A stretch of DNA of 62,353 nucleotides, taken from an uncultured Clostridia bacterium (GTDB lineage: Bacteria > Bacillota > Clostridia > Oscillospirales > Ruminococcaceae). The stretch is taken from NCBI GenBank assembly GCA_944385905.1, contig CALWZA010000004.1:1-62353 (forward strand), read 5' to 3'. Positions 1 through 7,251 of the stretch are shown piece after piece. How positions within the stretch are numbered: the first letter of the stretch is position 1; every line of letters starts with the position of its first letter. The position numbers and the translations under genes were made by a program. Below the pieces are notes generated by a model, which was not told the DNA's origin, did no database searches, and saw nothing but the letters and a program-made list of their open reading frames with translations.

Positions 1-42
1 TCTGATGGAAAAAATGAACTTTTCAGTTCCATAGACCTGTTT

Positions 43-79
43 GACCGTTGGTTGTAAAACTGACGGTCTTTTTATTTTT
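43..79 (+). terminator. Rho-independent terminator of an upstream gene
   Basis: Arms GACCGT (43-48) and ACGGTC (63-68), with an inner GTT/AAC pairing, are followed by a T-rich run (69-79). It should end a plus-strand transcript that starts before the window. Confidence 0.7.
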
Positions 80-304
80 GCCCAAAATGAGAAAATTGAT
101 GAATATTTCAGAAAATGAAGCTCATTCTGCGATTTATTGCTCTGAAAATGAGTATTTTGCGCGTCGATGCCGCCATTATAAAGCGAAAGTATGGATAGCC
201 GAATGGCTAGCCGAAAGATATTTGCCAACAGGTCAAGGCAAGGCCTGAACAGTTTTACATAGCAGAGGATTTGCCGAGAATAGTTGATCCGACACCGATT
301 GTGA

Positions 305-727
305 AAAAAAGAACACTGGAGAAAGGTCGTTTATATTCCCCAGTATCTTTATTGGTATGTTCAGAGAAGCGGATCAATTTTGAACAGCACATTTAATACT
401 CGTAATTTAGATCTAATTGAAATTGTAGAAAAATTAGAATCTGATTTAATGCAATATATGCCAGAAAATCAAGCTGCGATTAATTATCGAGTTGTTGGAG
501 CATATATGGACATAATTCGTATGATTGAGAATTCCTCAAACAGAGATAACAATATATATGAAAAGAAAATTATAAAAAAAATAAGAAAACGAATGATCAA
601 ATGTATTAGATCTCCGCATTTTTCATTGCCGGTTAAAGGCCAAATTATAAGTAGTATATTTGGAACGTATGGGTATCTTTCTTATAAAAAGTTATATGAC
701 AGAATAAAGGCAAAACGATATGATTGA
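305..727 (+). pseudogene. Decayed C-terminal remnant of a GT2-family glycosyltransferase
   Basis: An open frame follows the in-frame stop at 302-304 and reads KVVYIPQYLYWYVQRSGSI, then NSTFNTRNLDL and so on to a basic tail. The YWYVQRSGSI-type segment followed by a helical, lysine/arginine-rich tail resembles the C-terminal part of EpsJ/WcaA-like family 2 glycosyltransferases. No start codon with a ribosome site and no catalytic GT-A domain lies upstream. Possible further remnants in other frames at about 170-300 (residues such as LPTGQG and AEDLPRIVD) suggest frameshift decay. A TTG at 380 could start a 115-residue product, but it has no Shine-Dalgarno. I infer a broken polysaccharide gene. 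The family call rests on motif resemblance only. Confidence 0.55.
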
Positions 728-794
728 AATGCTGCGAAGTATAAAACGATTCATAATAAATAGAATCGAAGGGATTAGATATTATATAGTTATA

Positions 795-823
795 TTGACA
801 ATAGAGGAACGGTGTGATATACT
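795..823 (+). promoter_or_regulatory. Promoter of the GH5-rmlB unit
   Basis: TTGACA (795-800), a 17-base spacer and TATACT (818-823), with a TGA extension just before the -10. Transcription should start near 830, about 80 bases before the GH5 start codon. Confidence 0.8.
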
Positions 824-828
824 CAAAG

Positions 829-856
829 TTACTTCAGATAACTGGAGTAATTTTTT
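829..856 (+). promoter_or_regulatory. Dyad plus T-run at the transcript start (operator or very early attenuator)
   Basis: Arms TTACTTCAG (829-837) and CTGGAGTAA (842-850) flank a 4-base centre and are followed by six T (851-856). The dyad begins at the predicted start site of the promoter at 795-823. It could be a repressor operator, a 5' stabilising stem, or a terminator acting on a minimal transcript. The sequence alone does not decide between these. Confidence 0.5.
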
Positions 857-912
857 ATACGCGCTTTGATTGCATAAAATGATATATTTAGCTGAAAGGA
901 GTATTCTGTAAA

Positions 913-2064
913 ATGGGAACTTTTAAAAGACAATCAGCAAGATTTATTGCACTTTTAGTCAGTATTAGCGCTATCGCATCGGTGTTTATGATGACCGGGT
1001 GTGATAAACTCGGTGAAATGCGTGAAATGACTACGGCAGAAATTGTAGACGATATGGGTGTCGGAATTAATTTGGGAAACACTTTTGACGCTACCGGGGA
1101 CTGGATTGCTCAGTACAACAGCGACCCTAAACCCGAATCATATGAAACGGCATGGGGCAGTCCTGTTGTCACGGAAGAAATGATAAAGGGATATGCGGAT
1201 GCCGGATTTGGGGTAATGAGACTTCCGGTTACATGGTCGAATTTAATGGCGGAAGACGGCACACTGAGCGAGGCGTATACCGCTAGAGTAAAGCAAGTAG
1301 TTGATTGGATTCTTGACAGCGGAATGTACTGCATTTTAAATATGCACCACGAGGGCTGGATTGGTGAGGACATTGCGGATGATTATGACAACACCATGAA
1401 CAAATACGCCTATATGTGGGAACAGATAGCCGACACATTCAAAAATTACGGTGATAAGCTTATGTTTGAGTCAATGAACGAAATAGGCATTGACAGCGTG
1501 TGGGACAGATACGGAAGTGAGGAAGGCAAAGAGCAGGCGTATGAAATATTTAATTCGATAAATCAAAAGTTTGTTGATGTAATAAGGGCTTCCGGCGGAA
1601 ACAATCCAAAGCGTCATCTTTTGATAGCGGGATACTGGACAGATATTAGCTTAGTGTGCGATCCGCTTTTCAAGATGCCGGACGATCCCGCGAACAGAAT
1701 GGCAATTTCTGTTCATTATTATACTCCGCCAACTTTTGCGATATTGTCTGAGGACGCAGATTGGGGAAAAGCACAAACAACATGGGGCACACAGGAGGAT
1801 CTTGACGAGCTCAACAATTATATGAATTTGATGAAAACATGGTATGCTGATAAAGGAATACCGGTGATTGTCGGTGAGTATGGAGCGACAGGTTCTAACA
1901 AAACCCGCGAACAATTAGAAAATTATCTGTTAAACGTAGCGACGTCGGCTGGCGAGCACGGACTTTGCCCTGTACTTTGGGATACTCCGGGCGGTGAGTA
2001 TGACAGAACAGCATGTAAGTTTACACATGAGGATTTCATAGAAAAGATGGTTTCCTTAAAGTAA
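913..2064 (+). CDS. GH5-family endoglucanase-like lipoprotein
   Basis: Secreted, membrane-anchored glycoside hydrolase expected to cut beta-1,4-glucan or a related beta-glycan outside the cell. The protein has 383 residues. Residues 1-30 form a lipoprotein signal ending in MTGC with the lipidated cysteine at 30. The GH5 (beta/alpha)8 domain fills about 45-380: INLGNTFDA at 52-60, HHEGW at 145-149, acid/base Glu190 in SMNEIG (family form NEP/NEI), HYY at 268-270, and nucleophile Glu322 in VGEYGAT. The start is fixed by AAAGGAG at 896-902 (spacing 10). rmlB follows after 25 bases on the same strand, so the two are probably co-transcribed. That neighbour and the glycosyltransferase remnant upstream suggest a role in exopolysaccharide trimming as an alternative to plant-fibre digestion. 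Subfamily and substrate are not determined. Confidence 0.9.
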   Translation: MGTFKRQSARFIALLVSISAIASVFMMTGCDKLGEMREMTTAEIVDDMGVGINLGNTFDATGDWIAQYNSDPKPESYETAWGSPVVTEEMIKGYADAGFGVMRLPVTWSNLMAEDGTLSEAYTARVKQVVDWILDSGMYCILNMHHEGWIGEDIADDYDNTMNKYAYMWEQIADTFKNYGDKLMFESMNEIGIDSVWDRYGSEEGKEQAYEIFNSINQKFVDVIRASGGNNPKRHLLIAGYWTDISLVCDPLFKMPDDPANRMAISVHYYTPPTFAILSEDADWGKAQTTWGTQEDLDELNNYMNLMKTWYADKGIPVIVGEYGATGSNKTREQLENYLLNVATSAGEHGLCPVLWDTPGGEYDRTACKFTHEDFIEKMVSLK

Positions 2065-2089
2065 GCGTTTGGGGAGAGAGGTCGGCGCA

Positions 2090-3100
2090 ATGACAATAAT
2101 AGTAACCGGGGGAGCGGGGTTTATAGGCTCAAACTTTGTGTTTTATATGCTTGAAAAACACCCCGGGTATAGAATGATCTGCCTTGACAAGCTTACATAC
2201 GCAGGGAACCTGTCAACTCTTAAGCCGGTGTTGGATAAACCGAATTTCCGTTTTGTAAAAGCCGACATATGTGACAGAGAAGCGGTGTATAAGCTGTTTG
2301 AGGAAGAAAAGCCGGATATAGTGGTGAACTTTGCGGCGGAATCGCATGTTGACAGAAGCATAGAAGACCCGGGAATTTTCCTTCAGACTAACATCATGGG
2401 CACAGCTGTGCTGATGGACGCTTGCAGAAAATACGGTATAAAAAGATATCATCAGGTATCAACAGATGAGGTTTACGGCGATTTGCCGCTTGACAGACCC
2501 GACCTGTTCTTCACCGAGGAAACGCCGATACATACAAGCAGTCCTTATTCTTCTTCTAAGGCTGGTGCTGACCTGTTAGTTATGGCATATCACCGTACTT
2601 ACGGACTGCCTGTGACAATCAGCCGCTGTTCTAACAATTACGGACCGTATCACTTTCCTGAAAAGCTGATACCGCTGATGATAGTAAACGCTTTGAACGA
2701 CAAGCCGCTTCCCGTGTACGGCGAGGGGATAAATGTTCGTGACTGGCTTTATGTAGAGGACCACTGCAAAGCAATTGATTTGATTATCCATAAGGGCAGA
2801 TCAGGGGAGATATATAATATCGGCGGACACAACGAGATGAGAAACATAGATATAGTTAAGATAATCTGCAAGGAGTTAGGCAAGCCTGAAAGCCTGATTA
2901 CATATGTCGCCGACCGAAAGGGACACGATATGCGCTATGCGATTGACCCGACAAAAATACATAATGAGCTTGGCTGGCTTCCTGAGACGAAGTTTGCGGA
3001 TGGCATAAAGAAAACCATCCGCTGGTATCTGGATAACCGTGAGTGGTGGGAAAATATTTTAAGAGAAAGTACCGAAATAGACACAATGAAGCATACTTGA
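2090..3100 (+). CDS. rmlB: dTDP-glucose 4,6-dehydratase
   Basis: Second step of dTDP-L-rhamnose synthesis: converts dTDP-glucose to dTDP-4-keto-6-deoxyglucose with bound NAD+. The 336-residue extended short-chain dehydrogenase starts with the NAD-binding motif GGAGFIG (7-13). TDE at 125-127 supplies the dehydratase Asp/Glu, and YxxxK is Tyr153/Lys157. The ATG at 2090 sits about 9 bases behind GGGGAGAGAGG (2071-2081). An in-frame TTG at 2069 lies before that ribosome site and is rejected. rmlA, rmlC and rmlD are not in the window, so this copy is an orphan here, linked to the GH5 gene rather than to a nucleotide-sugar cluster. Confidence 0.95.
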   Translation: MTIIVTGGAGFIGSNFVFYMLEKHPGYRMICLDKLTYAGNLSTLKPVLDKPNFRFVKADICDREAVYKLFEEEKPDIVVNFAAESHVDRSIEDPGIFLQTNIMGTAVLMDACRKYGIKRYHQVSTDEVYGDLPLDRPDLFFTEETPIHTSSPYSSSKAGADLLVMAYHRTYGLPVTISRCSNNYGPYHFPEKLIPLMIVNALNDKPLPVYGEGINVRDWLYVEDHCKAIDLIIHKGRSGEIYNIGGHNEMRNIDIVKIICKELGKPESLITYVADRKGHDMRYAIDPTKIHNELGWLPETKFADGIKKTIRWYLDNREWWENILRESTEIDTMKHT

Positions 3101-3138
3101 CTTTTATATTTTCATAGGTTTGAGACACAAAATGATAC

Positions 3139-3170
3139 TAAGCGCCGACTGTTTTAGCCGGCGTTTATTA
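3139..3170 (+). terminator. Terminator after rmlB
   Basis: AAGCGCCG pairs with CGGCGTTT around the loop ACTGTTTTAGC, giving an 8-pair stem with one G-T. A short T-containing tail follows. Confidence 0.7.
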
Positions 3171-3502
3171 TATCAATTGAAAAATGACACGAAAGTAAGA
3201 AAAGAATTTTTATCATATCGGCTTAAAAAAACAGCAATATAATAATCATTTGACTTTGGATTATCAAATTATTTACATATCAATTAAAAAAATATATATA
3301 ATTATAAATGTCAATTTTTTGATACTGAAAAAAGATCTCAGGCTTTAAGGCGACCAGCAGTTAAAAAATAAAAGCAAAGAAAAGCGGTGTGATACAGGAC
3401 AAACAGGACTTTTGATAAATTATGCATATTGTGAGGAAGAGAATATTAATATAGGAAAAGAAATGATAATATATTAATATAAATCAGATAAGAATTTAAA
3501 TG
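3171..3502. other. AT-rich intergenic stretch without a recognisable gene
   Basis: About 330 very AT-rich bases between the rmlB terminator and the AbrB-type promoter. There is no reading frame with a ribosome site, no tRNA and no riboswitch core that I can recognise. A weak interrupted dyad (TTTGA/TCAAA) occurs near 3250-3270. Confidence 0.6.
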
Positions 3503-3531
3503 TTGACAATAATAAATATAATGTATATAAT
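3503..3531 (+). promoter_or_regulatory. Consensus promoter of the AbrB-like gene
   Basis: TTGACA (3503-3508), a 17-base spacer and TATAAT (3526-3531): a full match to the housekeeping consensus. The transcript start should be near 3538, giving a leader of about 29 bases. Confidence 0.85.
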
Positions 3532-3566
3532 TATATTATAATAGTATGCAGAAAGGACGGATAAAA

Positions 3567-3809
3567 TTGAAAGCAACAGGCATCGTAAGAAAAGTGGATC
3601 CTCTTGGAAGGATAGTTATTCCGAAAGAGCTTAGAAGAGATCTGGGCATTAAAATCGAAGACCCGATGGAAATTATGGTTGACGATGACTATATCTATCT
3701 TAGAAAGTATACCCCGACGTGTATAATTTGCAGAGGCCGTGATGATATAATAGAGTTCAGCGGAAAATGTATTTGCAGAAATTGTCTTGCAAAGCTTAAT
3801 GAGAGATAG
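3567..3809 (+). CDS. AbrB/SpoVT-family transition-state regulator
   Basis: Small dimeric DNA-binding protein of 80 residues. The N-terminal swapped-hairpin AbrB domain (about 1-48) reads KATGIVRKVDPLGRIVIPKE. A C-terminal zinc-ribbon-like part has four cysteines (CIIC and CICRNC), as in many clostridial AbrB paralogues, whereas B. subtilis AbrB has a different tail. Start choice: TTG at 3567 sits 6 bases behind AGAAAGGACGG (3550-3560) and begins exactly at the conserved MKATGIVR. The upstream ATG at 3546 would place the ribosome site inside the gene. It is a single-gene unit with its own consensus promoter and terminator. It probably controls stationary-phase or sporulation genes, but its targets are unknown. 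Confidence 0.9.
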   Translation: MKATGIVRKVDPLGRIVIPKELRRDLGIKIEDPMEIMVDDDYIYLRKYTPTCIICRGRDDIIEFSGKCICRNCLAKLNER

Positions 3810-3879
3810 CTGTTTTTGATAATTTCTTGGGCTGCTGCGGTTCAAGTCGGGATAATTAATGATAAATGTCAGCAAGTAT

Positions 3880-3914
3880 GTCGCTGCGGTCTTAATAGGC
3901 GCAGCGGCTTTTTT
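3880..3914 (+). terminator. Terminator after the AbrB-like gene
   Basis: GTCGCTGCG (3880-3888) pairs with CGCAGCGGC (3900-3908), followed by TTTTTT (3909-3914). Confidence 0.85.
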
Positions 3915-3943
3915 CATAGGGAACGCTTAAAAGTATGTCTGTG

Positions 3944-3972
3944 TTGACATTTGAATTGGATTTAGATATAAT
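3944..3972 (+). promoter_or_regulatory. Consensus promoter of the oxidoreductase-GNAT unit
   Basis: TTGACA (3944-3949), 17 bases, TATAAT (3967-3972). The leader to the ATG at 4056 is about 77 bases, with no clear fold. Confidence 0.85.
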
Positions 3973-4055
3973 GTAAAAAAATTGTAGGATTAAATTGATA
4001 TTGCAAGTACATTGAAACGAAAAATATAACATGTCCTTTACGGAGGGATTTTTGT

Positions 4056-5036
4056 ATGAGCAGCTTTAAATTCGGAATAATGGGAGCGGCGTCAATCGCT
4101 TACAAATTCTGTGACGCAGTAAAGCTTTTAGACGGAATAGAGGTTTCGGCCGTTGCGTCGAGAAGTGAGGAAAGAGCGAAAAAATTTGCGCAGAACAATT
4201 CAATTCCGATGTTTTTCGGAGACAATGAAACAATGGGCGGGTATGAAAGAATGCTCAATGAGGCAAGACCCGATGCTGTGTATATATCTACTACAATGGA
4301 AACACATGCTCAGCTTACCGAGCTTTGCATAAACTACGGAGTTCCGGTTTTGTGTGAAAAGTCGATGTTTACCTGCCAAGCTGAAGCCGACAGAGTGTTG
4401 CCGCTTGCAAAGGAAAAAGGCGTTTTCGTAATGGAAGCCATGTGGAGCAGATTTTTGCCTCCGATGCAAAAGGCAAAAGAATGGATAAAAGAGGGCAGAA
4501 TCGGCAAAGTGAAATATATTGAGGGTTCTATCGGATTTATCGCGAACAAGGATCCGAACGCGAGATACTTTAATCCCAAGCTCGGCGGAGGAGCGGCGCT
4601 TGACTTGCTTGTTTATCCGTATGAGCTTTCAACGTATATGACCGACGGAGAGGTTTCGGATATTAAGCTCAACGCAGTTTTTGCCGAAACAGGAGTTGAT
4701 ACGACCGAAAATGTCACAATGAAAATAGGGGATGTTCTTGCGTCGCTGAGCGCTTCTATTGATTTTCCTGCGGACGAGCGCCTTGCAATTTTCGGAGACA
4801 ACGGCAGAATTGTGCTTCCGAACATTCATTTCGCAAGCGAAGCGGTGCTTTATGATAAGGATAAGAGAGAAACTGAACGTTTTAAGGACACCGAAACCAA
4901 AAACGGCTTTACTTATGAGGCTGCAGAGGCTGTTCGCTGTATAAAAGAGGGGCTGCTCGAAAGCCCAATGGTGCCTCACAAGCTTTCAAGAGACTTCTCA
5001 AAAGTCGTTGATATGATTTATAAAGAGCGCAGATAA
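4056..5036 (+). CDS. Gfo/Idh/MocA-family NAD(P)-dependent oxidoreductase
   Basis: Probable sugar, inositol or dihydrodiol dehydrogenase of 326 residues. The N-terminal Rossmann half starts with FGIMGAASIAYKF (a GxGxxA variant). CEKSMFT near residue 100 corresponds to the EKP motif that places the catalytic lysine and binds NAD(P). The C-terminal half (about 125-326) is the GFO_IDH_MocA alpha/beta substrate domain, with the LLVYPYELSTY helix and AGGA-like GGGAALDLL. The ribosome site CGGAGGG is 9 bases before the ATG. A GNAT gene follows after 19 bases and is likely co-transcribed. The substrate cannot be read from sequence. Confidence 0.88.
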   Translation: MSSFKFGIMGAASIAYKFCDAVKLLDGIEVSAVASRSEERAKKFAQNNSIPMFFGDNETMGGYERMLNEARPDAVYISTTMETHAQLTELCINYGVPVLCEKSMFTCQAEADRVLPLAKEKGVFVMEAMWSRFLPPMQKAKEWIKEGRIGKVKYIEGSIGFIANKDPNARYFNPKLGGGAALDLLVYPYELSTYMTDGEVSDIKLNAVFAETGVDTTENVTMKIGDVLASLSASIDFPADERLAIFGDNGRIVLPNIHFASEAVLYDKDKRETERFKDTETKNGFTYEAAEAVRCIKEGLLESPMVPHKLSRDFSKVVDMIYKERR

Positions 5037-5055
5037 AAAATACGGAGATGTTAAA

Positions 5056-5526
5056 TTGAATATCAGAAGAGCAAATGAAAATGATTTAAACGGAGTTAAT
5101 TCTCTTTTAAGGCAGGTTCTGAACGTCCACAGCGATATCAGACCCGACCTGTTTATCCCGAACACAAAAAAGTACAGCGATGAAGAGCTTATAGGCATTT
5201 TTAAAAATGACTCAACGCCTGTATTTGTTTGTACAGACAGCGACGGAAAAGTTAAAGGATATGCTTTTTGTGTTTTAAAGGATTATTCAGGCTCTCAGAA
5301 CATGACGCCGATAAAATCAATTTATATTGATGATCTTTGTGTAGATGAAACCTGCCGAGGGGAGCATATCGGAACCGCGCTTTACGATTATGTAAAAAAA
5401 TTCGCTAAAGAAATAGGCTGCTATAACGTAACCCTTAATGTCTGGGAGGGAAACGATGCGGCTAGGAAGTTTTATGATTCCAGACATATGAAAGTTCAGA
5501 GAACGACTATGGAGGAAATACTGTGA
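5056..5526 (+). CDS. GNAT-family N-acetyltransferase
   Basis: Transfers an acetyl group from acetyl-CoA to an unknown amine substrate. The 156-residue single GNAT fold shows IDDLCVDETCRGEHIGTALYDYV: beta4 followed by the R-G-x-x-IG pyrophosphate-binding loop (motif A). The later VTLNVWEGNDAARKFYDSR is the usual motif B helix. The start is TTG at 5056 behind CGGAGA (5043-5048). It sits directly after the oxidoreductase and shares its promoter. RimI-like ribosomal modification is possible but not supported by its neighbours. Confidence 0.87.
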   Translation: MNIRRANENDLNGVNSLLRQVLNVHSDIRPDLFIPNTKKYSDEELIGIFKNDSTPVFVCTDSDGKVKGYAFCVLKDYSGSQNMTPIKSIYIDDLCVDETCRGEHIGTALYDYVKKFAKEIGCYNVTLNVWEGNDAARKFYDSRHMKVQRTTMEEIL

Positions 5527-5597
5527 CGGCATGTCAGCTGTTTGTGCTTGTAAATTAAATAACAAAAATTTCTAATTTACAATAAAAGGCTCATTGC

Positions 5598-5627
5598 ATG
5601 ACAATAATAAACATAATGTGCTATAAT
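5598..5627 (+). promoter_or_regulatory. Extended -10 promoter of the zinc-ribbon gene
   Basis: ATGACA (5598-5603), an 18-base spacer and TATAAT (5622-5627) preceded by TGC, an extended -10. The promoter ends about 30 bases before the start codon. Confidence 0.7.
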
Positions 5628-5657
5628 AATATGAAGTTAATTTTTGGAGGGTATATT

Positions 5658-5870
5658 ATGGCAAAGGAAATTAAATGCCCAAAGTGCGGGGGTCACAACA
5701 TTCAAGTGCTTGGTAATAAGCGAAAATGTTTTTCAGTTGGCAAGTCTATCGGCGGAGCGATATTGACAGGCGGAATCGGCGGAATTGGTTTATTAGCGGG
5801 TTTCGCGGGAAAGCAGGGCAAATATGAAGTGTTTTGTACCGATTGCGGGTACAGATGGAAAGTGAAATAG
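5658..5870 (+). CDS. Small zinc-ribbon protein with a central glycine-rich hydrophobic segment
   Basis: The 70-residue protein begins MAKEIKCPKCGG and ends with a second CxxCG knuckle (CTDCGYRWK), so four cysteines should hold one zinc. Between them lies a hydrophobic, glycine-dense stretch (GKSIGGAILTGGIGGIGLLAG, about residues 28-48), long enough for one membrane segment or a glycine-zipper hairpin. The ATG at 5658 has GGAGGG 7 bases upstream. An ATG at 5598 lies inside the promoter and is rejected. It is a single-gene unit. I cannot name a function. Similar small zinc-ribbon proteins are common in Firmicutes and mostly uncharacterised. Confidence 0.75.
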   Translation: MAKEIKCPKCGGHNIQVLGNKRKCFSVGKSIGGAILTGGIGGIGLLAGFAGKQGKYEVFCTDCGYRWKVK

Positions 5871-6148
5871 CAGGACGAATAACAGGAGGGGGGATATACC
5901 AGTTATAAGCGGCATTCATTTAATAGTCTAACCTTGATTATCATATGCTGAATTTGACAGTTAGTTAAGCTGTTCAATATCATTACCTCGTTTCATAGAC
6001 GTTATATAATTTGTCAATAGTTAAAAAATATCTGATTCAAAAGAGATAATAGTGCCTTAAAAATTAATATTATATAGAGTAATTAATATAAACAGCTACA
6101 GGCACATATTGACGTTACAGCAAAATGCAACTGAGGAGGATGACTTTT

Positions 6149-7156
6149 TTGAATAGCGGAAATTTAAAAAAAAGAGCTGAGAGTAATGAAAGCAATGACT
6201 ATCTTCATAGTAATGTAAAAGACTTTTCACCAATAAAGCTTAAGCCGTCAATAAAAGGATATCTGTGGGGAGGAACGAGGCTGATTACGGAATATAACAA
6301 AGAAACCTCCCTTGAAAAAGCGGCTGAAAGCTGGGAACTTTCGGCTCATCCTGACGGTGAAAGCATTGTCAGTGAGGGAGTGTTCAAAGGCTTGACGCTG
6401 CGGGAATATATAGAGCGTAACGGTGTTTCCTGCTTGGGAAGCAAATGCGGTGTTAAGAAGGATTTTCCGATATTGATTAAGCTTATTGACGCAAAAGAAA
6501 ACTTATCTGTGCAGGTTCATCCTGATGACGAGTACGCGTTGAGAGAAAAAAACGAGTATGGTAAAACCGAAATGTGGTATGTCATAGACTGTGAGCCCGG
6601 AGCGTATATATATTTCGGATTAAACAAAAAGGTTACGAAAAAAGAGCTTATGCAAGGAATAAACAGAGAAAGATTGACGGATCTTCTTAATAAAGTGTAT
6701 GTTAAAAAAGGAGATGTTTTTTTTATTTTCCCGGGTACGATACACGCCATAGGTTCGGGAATACTGATATGTGAAATACAGCAGAATTCAAATATCACAT
6801 ACAGGGTTTATGATTACGGCAGAAAGGATTCAAACGGCAATGCGCGCGAGCTTCATATTAAAAACGCGCTTGATGTGATAAATCTCGAGCGCACAGAAAT
6901 AAATTTTGAAAATACGGAAAAAGCCCTTGTATCGTGTAAATATTTTACAGCTCAGAAGCTGGATTTTTGCAAAACCGTAAATTTGAACTGCGATATAAAA
7001 AGCTTTCGCTCAATCATTGTTCTGAACGGAAAAGGTAACTTGGCTGTAAACGGAAAGTCAGTTGATTTTAAAAAAGGAGACAGCATATTTGTGCCGGCGC
7101 AAAACGGCAGTATAAATATAACCGGAGACGGTGAGGGTATACTGACATATATATAA
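6149..7156 (+). CDS. manA: Mannose-6-phosphate isomerase, type I
   Basis: Zinc enzyme interconverting mannose-6-phosphate and fructose-6-phosphate, linking mannose use and GDP-mannose supply. The 335-residue cupin protein shows early KGYLWGGTRL, metal-binding QVHPDDEYA, MWYVID, and FPGTIHAIGSGILICEIQQ with the later metal histidine, then a C-terminal cupin half. Start choice: TTG at 6149 is 8 bases behind GAGGAGGA (6133-6140). The ATGs at 6125 and 6140 lie before or inside that site. The first ~30 residues are a hydrophilic extension rich in Asn, Ser and Glu and do not look like the family. About 280 bases with no recognised feature precede the gene. Confidence 0.93.
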   Translation: MNSGNLKKRAESNESNDYLHSNVKDFSPIKLKPSIKGYLWGGTRLITEYNKETSLEKAAESWELSAHPDGESIVSEGVFKGLTLREYIERNGVSCLGSKCGVKKDFPILIKLIDAKENLSVQVHPDDEYALREKNEYGKTEMWYVIDCEPGAYIYFGLNKKVTKKELMQGINRERLTDLLNKVYVKKGDVFFIFPGTIHAIGSGILICEIQQNSNITYRVYDYGRKDSNGNARELHIKNALDVINLERTEINFENTEKALVSCKYFTAQKLDFCKTVNLNCDIKSFRSIIVLNGKGNLAVNGKSVDFKKGDSIFVPAQNGSINITGDGEGILTYI

Positions 7157-7165
7157 ATATCTGAA

Positions 7166-7207
7166 ATGAAAAAGCAGCGCACCGAATATTAAAGAACGGT
7201 ACGCTGT
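7166..7207 (-). terminator. Terminator of the minus-strand aminotransferase gene
   Basis: Read on the minus strand, CAGCG-T-ACCG pairs with CGGT-G-CGCTG (one mismatch), then a CTTTTTC tract (complement of 7167-7173). manA, converging from the left, ends only 10 bases from it. Confidence 0.75.
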
Positions 7208-7251
7208 TGATATAATATAAATTAATATAATATTTTAAATATTATAAAATA

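Noticed and set aside
48-248. 66-residue open frame on plus
   Set aside because: Starts inside a terminator, has no ribosome site; at most it contains scraps of the decayed glycosyltransferase.
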